A stretch of DNA of 31,747 bases. Source: Rikenellaceae bacterium (GTDB lineage Bacteria; Bacteroidota; Bacteroidia; Bacteroidales; UBA932). The stretch is taken from positions 1 through 31,747 of the forward strand of contig CAAFYX010000107.1 of NCBI GenBank assembly GCA_900767375.1, written 5' to 3'. The notes beneath the pieces were generated by a model that was not told the DNA's origin, ran no database searches, and saw only the letters and a program-made list of their open reading frames with translations. The translations under genes and the position numbers were made by a program. This document shows, piece after piece, positions 24,372 to 31,348 of this stretch (position 1 is the first letter of the stretch; each line of letters starts with the position of its first letter).

Positions 24372-26903
24372 CTAAAACTGTTTTTCGATTGTCAATACTC
24401 CCGCGGACCAAGGCTCCACCTCGAGGGCGATGCCGCCGTCCACAGGCTCCGCAGCGCGGCTCTTCAGGCTGACTGCGTCCTTGTGCTCCATGCTGTTGGC
24501 AACATCCAGCGCGCCAGGAGCGAAATACTCGTATTCTGCGCCCGCGATGCCCTTCCAGTCACCGGAGACGTTCAGTGTATAAGGCCGGTCAGTAGGATTG
24601 ACGACCTTGACTATCACGTCACGGCCGTTCTCCGACAGGGTGGTCATAACGCTCAGATCCTTTGTGTCGCCCTCGTAGGAGAGGCGGTATCTGGAGAAAT
24701 GGTTGTACCAGAGCTCGGTCACCTGATAGTTAGGTGCGACGAAGAGGTCCTTGTAGTCGAAGTTGATGAAAGCATTGTTCCAGTCAGGGGCGTCAGTGCG
24801 GCGGATGAACAGCGCTGCGGCGCCCATTGCGACCACGTCGCGCGCCTCGCAGGTGTTCAGGAAGCCGCCCGCGAACAGGCCGGTCTTCCAGTCGATGCTC
24901 TGGAGGTTCCACTCGGAGATGTAGAGCTTGATGTTAGGGTTCGGGCAGTCGGCGATCATCTGCGCATATTTGTCATACTGCTCTCCGAGCCTCTTCGGGC
25001 CGGTGGCATAACCGCCCTGCTGCTCGTAATGATGCAGGCTGACGTAGTCGAAGTAGTTACCGGAACGTTTGAAGAAGTCCTCATCATCGAAACCGCCGCA
25101 AACGATGATCTTGATAGTAGGGTCGATCTTGCGCATCTCCTCGGAGAAGAGACGTACGCAGACCTCGTATTTCTCGATGCCGAACTCCCACTGTTCATTG
25201 TCGATCTCCCAGAATTTCACGTTGTAAGGCTCAGGATGGCCGTTGGCGGCGCGGACCTTTCCCCACTCGCCGGTCGCAGGCTCGTTGCAGTATCTGAGCC
25301 AGTCGAGAGCGTTCTGAAGCCATTCCCCGCGCTCTTCGTCAGGGCGCTCATAGCCTACAGGGACAACGATGACGGGCTCGGAACCGATCTCGCGGCAGAA
25401 CTTGATGAACTCGTCGGTTCCGAAGCAGTTCTGGTCGTAATCAAGCCACTGCCAGTGGTCCCATCTGTAACGGTCCTTCTGAGGACCGATGCCCCATTTC
25501 CACTGATACTGGGAGGCATAGCCGCCGCCCGGCCAGCGCAGACAGGTAGGATGCAGGTCCTTTACAGCCTGGAGGATGTCAGGACGGAATCCGCCCTTGG
25601 CGATACCTTCGGCCGTGGAAAGGGTGACCATATCCACCTGGACAGTGCCATTCTCGACGCAGATGGCGAAATCTGCGTCGCCGCTGTACTCCCCTGCCGG
25701 GAGCGAGATGTCGAACTTCTTCCATTCTTCTCCCGGAACGCCAAGCACCTGCTCGGTGACGAAGCCGTCACCGTCCTTCAGGCCGACGGAGAGGGTTCCA
25801 TTGCCCTTGGCATAGATGGAACCGACAAAGACATCGCCCTGCTTGAGGCTCTGCGGCCCCTGTGAGAGGCCGGCCTTGGAAGCGGCGGTGATCTTCTGCG
25901 AGTAGTTCATATTGACGGCATCGCCCTTTACCAGAGCGAAGTCGGCATCGCCGAAGGAAGTCCACTGAGGAGCGACTGATGGGATCTTCACATCTTCAGG
26001 GGTGCCCTCGAAATATACGGTCTTCCCGTTGAGGGACGTGACCTTGATGTTCTTGTAAAGAGTCTCTGTGTAGTTCACCCAAAGGTCTATGTCGTTCTTC
26101 CCGGAAGCCTGGAGCCTACCCGTACTCACTACATTCTTTCCGTCCCAGTAGACCTTGATGGACTGGCTCCGGCATACGATGCGGAGCTTGTGCCAGTCAC
26201 GGTTTTCGTTTATCTGGGCAGGGGTGGCATCCTTCGAAGCGATAGGTTCGAGGGTCCTGACCTTCCTCATCATTCCCCCGAATGAAGGAACTTCCTTCTC
26301 CACCATCGAGGCGATGGCGAAGTATGGATCGGTCTTCTGCGCGGAAGCCGCTGCGCGTGCCTGGGCGGCCTGCGCAGCCTGTATCATGGCTTCGGTCTGG
26401 CCTACGTTCAGGATACGGGCCTCGTAATACGGATTGTGGACACGAACGTAATACGGCTCGCCGTCCTCCTGGTTCTTGACCGCGAACCTGATGTCCATCA
26501 GGCCGCCGCTCCAGGAGCGTCTGGCGAATTTGTACGAACGCCAGTTGACGTCCATTGTGATTTCATATTCGTCAGTGTCAGTGGTTGTAAGATGAAGCGG
26601 CTGCTCGTAACGGGTCGGAGAATGAAGGATTCCCTCATCATCCATAAACCATCCGTCGAAATAGCCGTCCCTCGGAGCTATGCCCGGGAAATGCTCAGGC
26701 TCGAAGGAGCGTTCGTTTATCAGCTCCTGCCAGACACCGTTGTTGGCAGAAAAATAAATATGCTCGAAAAGCTGACCGTAAAGCATAGGGTCGATAAGCC
26801 CAGACGGCTGCTTGGAACTTATCGAGATGTCAGCCTTTTCTTGCGCGCCAGCCGCAGCGATGAAAACCATCGCTGCGGCGGCAATTGTCAATATTCGCTT
26901 CAT
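24372..26903 (-). CDS. GH51 alpha-L-arabinofuranosidase with internal beta-domain insert
   Basis: The product has 843 residues and a signal peptide (about 1-20). The N-terminal part reads SGLIDPMLYGQLFEHIYFSANN and NERSFEPEHF. A region rich in Ala/Gln (about 175-195, AAQAAQARAAASAQ) follows, then a lectin-like beta segment containing WHKLRIVCRSQSIKVYWDGK. The catalytic barrel holds RWPGGGYASQYQWKWGIGP, the acid/base Glu570 in EIDNEQWEFG, and the nucleophile Glu664 in YISEWNLQ. A C-terminal beta-domain ends the protein. The family removes alpha-L-arabinofuranose by retention. The extra segment makes it longer than compact GH51 enzymes of about 500 residues. The gene lies between the lipoprotein GH43 (9 bases) and GH31 (3 bases). 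Confidence 0.92.
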   Translation of the reverse strand: MKRILTIAAAAMVFIAAAGAQEKADISISSKQPSGLIDPMLYGQLFEHIYFSANNGVWQELINERSFEPEHFPGIAPRDGYFDGWFMDDEGILHSPTRYEQPLHLTTTDTDEYEITMDVNWRSYKFARRSWSGGLMDIRFAVKNQEDGEPYYVRVHNPYYEARILNVGQTEAMIQAAQAAQARAAASAQKTDPYFAIASMVEKEVPSFGGMMRKVRTLEPIASKDATPAQINENRDWHKLRIVCRSQSIKVYWDGKNVVSTGRLQASGKNDIDLWVNYTETLYKNIKVTSLNGKTVYFEGTPEDVKIPSVAPQWTSFGDADFALVKGDAVNMNYSQKITAASKAGLSQGPQSLKQGDVFVGSIYAKGNGTLSVGLKDGDGFVTEQVLGVPGEEWKKFDISLPAGEYSGDADFAICVENGTVQVDMVTLSTAEGIAKGGFRPDILQAVKDLHPTCLRWPGGGYASQYQWKWGIGPQKDRYRWDHWQWLDYDQNCFGTDEFIKFCREIGSEPVIVVPVGYERPDEERGEWLQNALDWLRYCNEPATGEWGKVRAANGHPEPYNVKFWEIDNEQWEFGIEKYEVCVRLFSEEMRKIDPTIKIIVCGGFDDEDFFKRSGNYFDYVSLHHYEQQGGYATGPKRLGEQYDKYAQMIADCPNPNIKLYISEWNLQSIDWKTGLFAGGFLNTCEARDVVAMGAAALFIRRTDAPDWNNAFINFDYKDLFVAPNYQVTELWYNHFSRYRLSYEGDTKDLSVMTTLSENGRDVIVKVVNPTDRPYTLNVSGDWKGIAGAEYEYFAPGALDVANSMEHKDAVSLKSRAAEPVDGGIALEVEPWSAGVLTIEKQF

Positions 26904-26912
26904 AAGAGGCTC

Positions 26913-28082
26913 TTATTCTACAATAATTTGATGGCCGAGTACAAGCTTGTCTCCGGAATCGTCTACGGTCCAGTACTGTGGTTTGCGAGGGCCGTTGCCT
27001 TCTACGTGATGTACAACATATCGGAGCTCACCGTCGAAGGTGCGGAAGAGCATGCCGTGTCCGGAATTGTTGGCAAGGAACGGCTCCGGCTCCTGGACCC
27101 AAGGTCCGGCGATAGTGCCGGACTCGGAGTAGCAGATGGCCTGGAAATAACGCTCCTTTCCCCATGTAGCCCAAAGCATACCGAGCTTGCCGGTCTGGGT
27201 GCGGAACATCTGAGGGCCGTCGGTGACCCAGCCCGGCATCTTGAGGCCGAAGGTGGCTTCGCCAAGGCCGTTCATCTCACCGCATGAAGGGTTCTCTGAT
27301 GCACGGAACATTGTGACAGGCCACTCGGAGATGGTCTCGGTGAGGTCGTCAGAGAGTTCGATGTAGTCCATGGTACCGTCGATGAGCTGAGTCCACTCGT
27401 GGACGAATACCATATAGGTATGTCCGTCCTCCTGATAGAGCGTGCCGTCGATACAGTCCCACTCGTATGGCTGATAATCATAACCAGGCTCCACTGAGAA
27501 AGGAACGAAAGGTCCTTCAGGACTCTCTGAACGGAGAAGATAGGTCTGGTTGTGAGGAACGTTGTATCTTCTAGGGATGGCCTGGATGATTTCGCTATGG
27601 TCGCTCCAGGTTCCTGCATAATAGTAATAGTCTCCGATCTTGTGGATTTCGGCTGCGGCGGCAAATCCGGCCTTCTCGCACCATGTGCCGGTAAGGTCGA
27701 TTACATTGTAAGGTCCCTCCCACATTACGAGGTCCTTGCTCCTCCACTGGCGTCCGCCCGAACTGGTCAGATAGTATGTCTGAGTGGCTTCATCAGCATA
27801 GATGTACGGATCGCTCATTGAAAGGTCATTGAAATGGACGGTGCGGATGCGGTTCTGCTCCTCGCGCATCGCCTTCATCCTTGCGGCCATTCCGGTGGTA
27901 TCGATAGGACCGTCAGGCCTCATGCCGCCAAAATTGTTCTGGCCCGGGTCTGCAGGCGGGGCCTGTTCTACCGGTTCGATGACTTTCTTTTCTGATACTG
28001 GAGCCGGCTGATTCTGTGCACAGGAAAGAGCGAGCATGGAGATGGCAGATACCATTGCCAGGGGAATAATGTGTCGTTTCAT
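26913..28082 (-). CDS. GH43-like lipoprotein glycosidase
   Basis: The product has 389 residues, and lipobox LALSC with Cys21 marks a lipoprotein, probably surface- or periplasm-facing. A Pro/Glu-rich linker (about 22-60) leads to a five-bladed propeller with MSDPYIYAD (Asp91) and CIDGTLYQED (Asp212). The canonical third catalytic Glu (usually in an EGP motif) is replaced by VTDGPQMF with Asp288. The same VTDGP form occurs in other Bacteroidota GH43-like proteins in my experience, so it may define a subgroup. Activity on arabinosyl or galactosyl side chains is possible but unproven. It is the first gene of the operon, about 35 bases from a matching promoter. Confidence 0.82.
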   Translation of the reverse strand: MKRHIIPLAMVSAISMLALSCAQNQPAPVSEKKVIEPVEQAPPADPGQNNFGGMRPDGPIDTTGMAARMKAMREEQNRIRTVHFNDLSMSDPYIYADEATQTYYLTSSGGRQWRSKDLVMWEGPYNVIDLTGTWCEKAGFAAAAEIHKIGDYYYYAGTWSDHSEIIQAIPRRYNVPHNQTYLLRSESPEGPFVPFSVEPGYDYQPYEWDCIDGTLYQEDGHTYMVFVHEWTQLIDGTMDYIELSDDLTETISEWPVTMFRASENPSCGEMNGLGEATFGLKMPGWVTDGPQMFRTQTGKLGMLWATWGKERYFQAICYSESGTIAGPWVQEPEPFLANNSGHGMLFRTFDGELRYVVHHVEGNGPRKPQYWTVDDSGDKLVLGHQIIVE

Positions 28083-28116
28083 AATATGTGGTTATTTATT
28101 TGGTTTTCGAATTGCA

Positions 28117-28146
28117 TAAAGTTAGGCAATATAAAGGTAAAACCAA
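28117..28146 (-). promoter_or_regulatory. Promoter of the seven-gene carbohydrate operon
   Basis: On the - strand, TTG (28144-28146) is followed after exactly 19 bases by TAACTTTA (28124-28117), 7 of 8 bases matching the Bacteroidota -33/-7 pattern TTG-N19-TAnnTTTG. Transcription would start near 28110, leaving an untranslated leader of about 28 bases before the GH43 lipoprotein. The promoter sits just after the terminator at 28155-28200, so it can start a separate transcript. Confidence 0.6.
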
Positions 28147-28154
28147 GAAAAAAG

Positions 28155-28200
28155 AGCACAAAAAAAAGAGGGGGCTCTGCATCCCGCAGTACCCCTCTTC
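28155..28200 (-). terminator. Intrinsic terminator upstream of the carbohydrate operon
   Basis: On the - strand, AAGAGGGG (28199-28192) pairs with CCCCTCTT (28173-28166), and an inner CTGC/GCAG stem closes the loop. The stem is followed directly by a run of seven to eight T (28167-28160) and more T-rich sequence. This is a convincing Rho-independent terminator reading leftwards. Confidence 0.8.
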
Positions 28201-28273
28201 ACAAAGAACACATTTATTAACTTTAACAACCAATTGAACTATTCGCCGAATGGCGATACTCATTGATAAAAGT
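28160..28273 (-). ncRNA. Possible short leader or small RNA, promoter to terminator
   Basis: TATTTTTG on the - strand at 28287-28280 matches the TAnnTTTG -7 element, so a transcript could start near 28273 and end in the strong terminator at 28200-28160, about 114 bases in all. It would hold a small stem (TCGCC, GAAT-type loop, GGCGA at 28243-28256) and the terminator stem. A frame starting MSIAIRRIVQ begins inside it but runs through the terminator and looks fortuitous. No -33 element is evident, so the call is tentative. Confidence 0.3.
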
Positions 28274-28324
28274 TCGATACAAAAATAATTTAATATCTCC
28301 TTTCCGGCATAACACATATAGACC

Positions 28325-28361
28325 AAAAATATCACAAATCAGTCAATGACCGATTTGTGAT
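28325..28361 (-). terminator. Terminator of the CxxCH beta-propeller gene
   Basis: ATCACAAATC (28331-28340) and GATTTGTGAT (28352-28361) are perfect 10-base arms, with an inner GTCA/TGAC pair adding to the stem. Read on the - strand, the stem is followed by ATTTTT, so it can end transcription 36 bases after the stop of the gene at 28397. The near-perfect symmetry could also serve as a binding site. Confidence 0.6.
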
Positions 28362-28396
28362 ACTGGTTTTTAAAGAATAAGCCGGAATCCTATATA

Positions 28397-29857
28397 TCAG
28401 TTGCTAAATGGTTCGGAATCAGCCTTGAACATCCTTGTGGCTTCCCGGAGGGATATCTCCGCCTTTGTCTTTCCTAAATCAGGTATGTTGAAGGATTTGA
28501 GATTATACTCATAAAAGTATGCCGACTTCTGAGGAAGTACAAACGGTTTTGAAGGGTTTCCATCCTCATCCAGATGACAGAAGTACGGCTTGCCATATTG
28601 GCCGTCCCCTCTCTTGCTGGCAAAGACGAACCAGCGGCTGGACGACGACCAGCTGTGATAGGTATCGGACTTGTCTCCAGATACGGCATCAAGGGTGTTG
28701 ACCTCGCCTGTCCGAAGGTCCACCATATTCAACGAACACTCGCTATGATTGATCGGGAACGTACCGTAGGAAGCATTGGTGAACATCAGCCATCGTCCGT
28801 CAGGAGATGCTTTGGGATGACAGGCAGAAGCATCGTGCAGGATACCATTCCATACTGTATCCATCCGCTCGCCGATATGTCCGTTTTCGGCATCGAACGA
28901 TGCCATCAACAGAGAGTATTTCAGTTCTGTCAGCTGCTCAGGGACAGCCAATGTATCCGCGGCACAGAAGAAAACATACTCTCCGTCTGCAGAGAAACAA
29001 GGGAAAGTCTCAAACCGGTCCCCACGCGCCACATGCGGAAGATTGACCATACGGTTATTGTCAAAATCCGCAACGGTCAGATCCGAGGCGGTGTCATATA
29101 CTTCCATCCTTTTGCCGGCCATCGAGTGGAAACTCGGAATTACGATATTGGTTGAGAATACGCCGTATCTTCCGGATGGATGGATATCCCCATAAACTGT
29201 ACCGGAAAGCATACCTTCGGCATTCAGTGTAAGTTTGCGCAGCTCTCCGCCGTTGTTTAGGATTGCACCTCCATGAGCGCCTCTTATGTAGAACATGGAC
29301 AAATCGCCACGTTGCTGACCGTGGATATGGCAGTTCATGCAGGCATTGTCCGTATGCCCGTAGTCACATATTGTACGCTCTTCAAAGGTCTCGATGTCCC
29401 TCTCTTTGATGGACACCTCATTCCACATCTGATATGCCGGTTCGATAAGTCTGTATGTAAGGTATGGGTCGATTCTATCCTCACTGACGTATATGTCCCA
29501 GCTATCATTGACAGTCCGCTCTCCGGTTTCGATCTCAGATTGAACTGAAACGGTCTTTCCGGCAGCATCTGACAGGAACTTCTTCCACTGGCGTACGGTC
29601 CAGCGGACCTCAAGTCCGTGCTTGGTTACGGTTCTACCGTCCACAGAGAACACGGTGGTCGCCTTTTCCGCCCCTTCCACTGCATAGTGGAAATTGAGAG
29701 GGGCGATGTTCACCGGGACGGTGACATCCTTGTAGTCAGGGAAAATGACCGCAGGGCCATCGCTGCCATAAACAGAATCGGAGAGAGTCCTTTCTGCGCA
29801 TCCCGCGAGAAGGCAGCCGAAGGTCAGTGAAAGCAATATCTTCTTTATATCTTTCAT
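28397..29857 (-). CDS. Lipoprotein TolB-like beta-propeller with a CxxCH motif
   Basis: ATG at 29857 is chosen because it gives a signal peptide with lipobox LLAGC (Cys20); a longer frame to 29953 would overlap the DUF6057 gene. The product has 486 residues. Residues about 35-150 form a beta-rich N-domain (GPAVIFPDYKDVTVPVNIAP). A CMNCH motif follows (Cys173, Cys176, His177), the form of a c-type haem site. WD40-like PD40/TolB propeller repeats run from about 200 on, including IHPSGRYGVF, FSADGEYVFF, ASPDGRWLMF and SSSRWFVFAS. It starts 4 bases after the DUF6057 stop, so the two are co-transcribed. Function is unknown; haem binding is a guess from the motif, which is set inside a family where a CxxCH near HGG is recurrent. 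Confidence 0.82.
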   Translation of the reverse strand: MKDIKKILLSLTFGCLLAGCAERTLSDSVYGSDGPAVIFPDYKDVTVPVNIAPLNFHYAVEGAEKATTVFSVDGRTVTKHGLEVRWTVRQWKKFLSDAAGKTVSVQSEIETGERTVNDSWDIYVSEDRIDPYLTYRLIEPAYQMWNEVSIKERDIETFEERTICDYGHTDNACMNCHIHGQQRGDLSMFYIRGAHGGAILNNGGELRKLTLNAEGMLSGTVYGDIHPSGRYGVFSTNIVIPSFHSMAGKRMEVYDTASDLTVADFDNNRMVNLPHVARGDRFETFPCFSADGEYVFFCAADTLAVPEQLTELKYSLLMASFDAENGHIGERMDTVWNGILHDASACHPKASPDGRWLMFTNASYGTFPINHSECSLNMVDLRTGEVNTLDAVSGDKSDTYHSWSSSSRWFVFASKRGDGQYGKPYFCHLDEDGNPSKPFVLPQKSAYFYEYNLKSFNIPDLGKTKAEISLREATRMFKADSEPFSN

Positions 29858-29861
29858 ATCA

Positions 29862-31262
29862 TTATTCCATTGCGTTCGTGAAATAGTACCAGTAGGTAGA
29901 CTTGTAACGGTCAGGGTAGCGGTAGAACTGCTGGAGCCTGTCCAGGGTGGCATCCGTTATCCCATAGCTGCTGACGTCAATGTCAGGGACGTTTCCAGTT
30001 CCGTCATTGTACTGCACGTTCAGCCATATCACGGCCGCTTCCTGATATATATCAGAACTGTCCTTTCCGGGAACATAGTCGTCCATGAAGGAATATAAAT
30101 CGCAGGTCAGAAGATCATAGCAGAGAAGATACTCCCTTGCCATGCTGTTTTCCGGGTTGGCCTCCAAAAGTCCCTGTAGCAAAAGTCTGTAGCTGTTACT
30201 GCCGGATATGACGTCATCCTTCACAAGATTCCTGCGCATGCTGTCCAAATAAACGCGTGTGCTCTCATCCTGGTTGTCCGGAGTCATTTTCCAGGCCCAG
30301 TTATGGTAGAACAGCGTCTTGTCCAGCATCTTCAGATATTTCTCAGCAGAGCCATACTCCTCCGAGATAAGGTTTATCATCGCAAGTCTCTTCACATATC
30401 TGGATCCTGTATGCTTGGGTGAGAACTGTATAGAGACCATGGTGCTCTGGTCTGCAAGGGTCATATTGCCCAGGTGATACCATAACTCCCCTGCCATACC
30501 GTTCGAGAATGGAGTGACCTGGTTCACCATGAGGAACAATCCGTTTGCATAATTCTGCGGGTGCGATAAGAGCCTTGCACTCAGTTGTCCCTTCATCGCT
30601 GCGGCCAGATTATGCAGATAGCAGGCTTCGTTGTACATAAGATGGCTCTGCGAAATATCCAGAACCTTGTCCCAGTTCTCCCGGCTGGCCTCCACATCCA
30701 TAGCGATCAGCTTCTCATACTCGAAATCAGGTTTTCCGAAAAGCTTTCCATAGTCCTTATGATATGGCTTCCCGAAGAGGCCATAGCCTATCAGCAGGAA
30801 GACAACAAGGGCACAAACCTTTGAATAAGGCTTTCTAAAGCAGAGTGCTGCATATACGCACAGCAGATAACCGGCGACCGATATGGAATACTGAGTGATA
30901 AAAAGCGTTTCAGTTTCCCTGAGGAACGACCAAATAAATAAAAGAGCCGCGATCGCAAATGAGAGTTTCTTTCCTGCAAAATTGCGGCATATCCGATAAG
31001 TAAGAAAACCTATCGCAGTTAAAAGAAGAGAGATAACGAGCGGCCCGGCAATTTTCAAGCAGAAAAACTGTTCAAAGAAATCACCCAGAAAACGGGAAAA
31101 GCCACCGGCACCGGTGTATGTCCTCAAAATGTATGGAATATCATACAGGAAGAGAGTCAGCTGCTCCCGGCGCATCAGGTGATACGGGTATGCGAGCGAA
31201 AAAAATGCGAATGCTGCTGTAAATGCACCTGCAATGAAATATTTGTCCTTTGATAATTTCAT
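29862..31262 (-). CDS. DUF6057 family membrane protein
   Basis: This 466-residue protein has five likely membrane helices in its first 165 residues: FIAGAFTAAFAFFSLAYP, LVISLLLTAIGFL, FAIAALLFIWSFL, YSISVAGYLLCVYAALCF and VCALVVFLLIGYGLFG. A soluble C-terminal half of helical, TPR-like character follows (about 175-466; SHLMYNEACYLHNLAAAM, ISEEYGSAEKYLKMLDKTLF). This layout matches DUF6057 proteins of Bacteroidota. It is paired with the CxxCH propeller lipoprotein. GC content is clearly lower than in the flanking genes; one line of bases in its 5' part is about 40% GC against about 62% in the GH43 gene. Function is unknown. Confidence 0.78.
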   Translation of the reverse strand: MKLSKDKYFIAGAFTAAFAFFSLAYPYHLMRREQLTLFLYDIPYILRTYTGAGGFSRFLGDFFEQFFCLKIAGPLVISLLLTAIGFLTYRICRNFAGKKLSFAIAALLFIWSFLRETETLFITQYSISVAGYLLCVYAALCFRKPYSKVCALVVFLLIGYGLFGKPYHKDYGKLFGKPDFEYEKLIAMDVEASRENWDKVLDISQSHLMYNEACYLHNLAAAMKGQLSARLLSHPQNYANGLFLMVNQVTPFSNGMAGELWYHLGNMTLADQSTMVSIQFSPKHTGSRYVKRLAMINLISEEYGSAEKYLKMLDKTLFYHNWAWKMTPDNQDESTRVYLDSMRRNLVKDDVISGSNSYRLLLQGLLEANPENSMAREYLLCYDLLTCDLYSFMDDYVPGKDSSDIYQEAAVIWLNVQYNDGTGNVPDIDVSSYGITDATLDRLQQFYRYPDRYKSTYWYYFTNAME

Positions 31263-31269
31263 ATGAATT

Positions 31270-31277
31270 CAAATATG
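31270..31277 (-). promoter_or_regulatory. Weak candidate -7 element before the DUF6057 gene
   Basis: CATATTTG on the - strand matches TAnnTTTG at 7 of 8 bases. It lies only about 8 bases before the start ATG, so transcription from it would give an almost leaderless message. No TTG occurs at the proper -33 spacing. Since a terminator lies just upstream, some promoter is needed here; this is the only match I see. Confidence 0.25.
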
Positions 31278-31291
31278 AGGTGCAAGTTAAT

Positions 31292-31326
31292 AAAAAAATC
31301 AGGCGTCCCCAAACAGAGACGCCTGA
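31292..31326 (-). terminator. Terminator after the SusD-like gene
   Basis: TCAGGCGTC (31299-31307) and GACGCCTGA (31318-31326) are perfect 9-base arms with a 10-base loop. Read on the - strand the stem is followed by a T-run of seven bases (31298-31292). It lies 22 bases after the SusD stop and separates SusD from the DUF6057 gene. Confidence 0.85.
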
Positions 31327-31348
31327 AATATTAGTAGAGTGAATATGA

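Noticed and set aside
24483..25865. 460-codon open frame on the + strand opposite the GH51 gene
   Set aside because: It is antisense to a well-supported GH51 gene, has low-complexity Val/Leu/Asp-rich text and no recognisable domain; high GC makes such frames common.
28096..28335. Short - strand open frame in the intergenic region (79 codons)
   Set aside because: It runs through the intrinsic terminator and the operon promoter and has a Leu/Cys-rich low-complexity end; the DNA signals explain the region better.
29858..29953. Upstream extension of the CxxCH propeller gene
   Set aside because: The 32 added residues (Ser/Thr-rich) overlap the DUF6057 coding end and would bury the lipobox signal peptide that begins at 29857.
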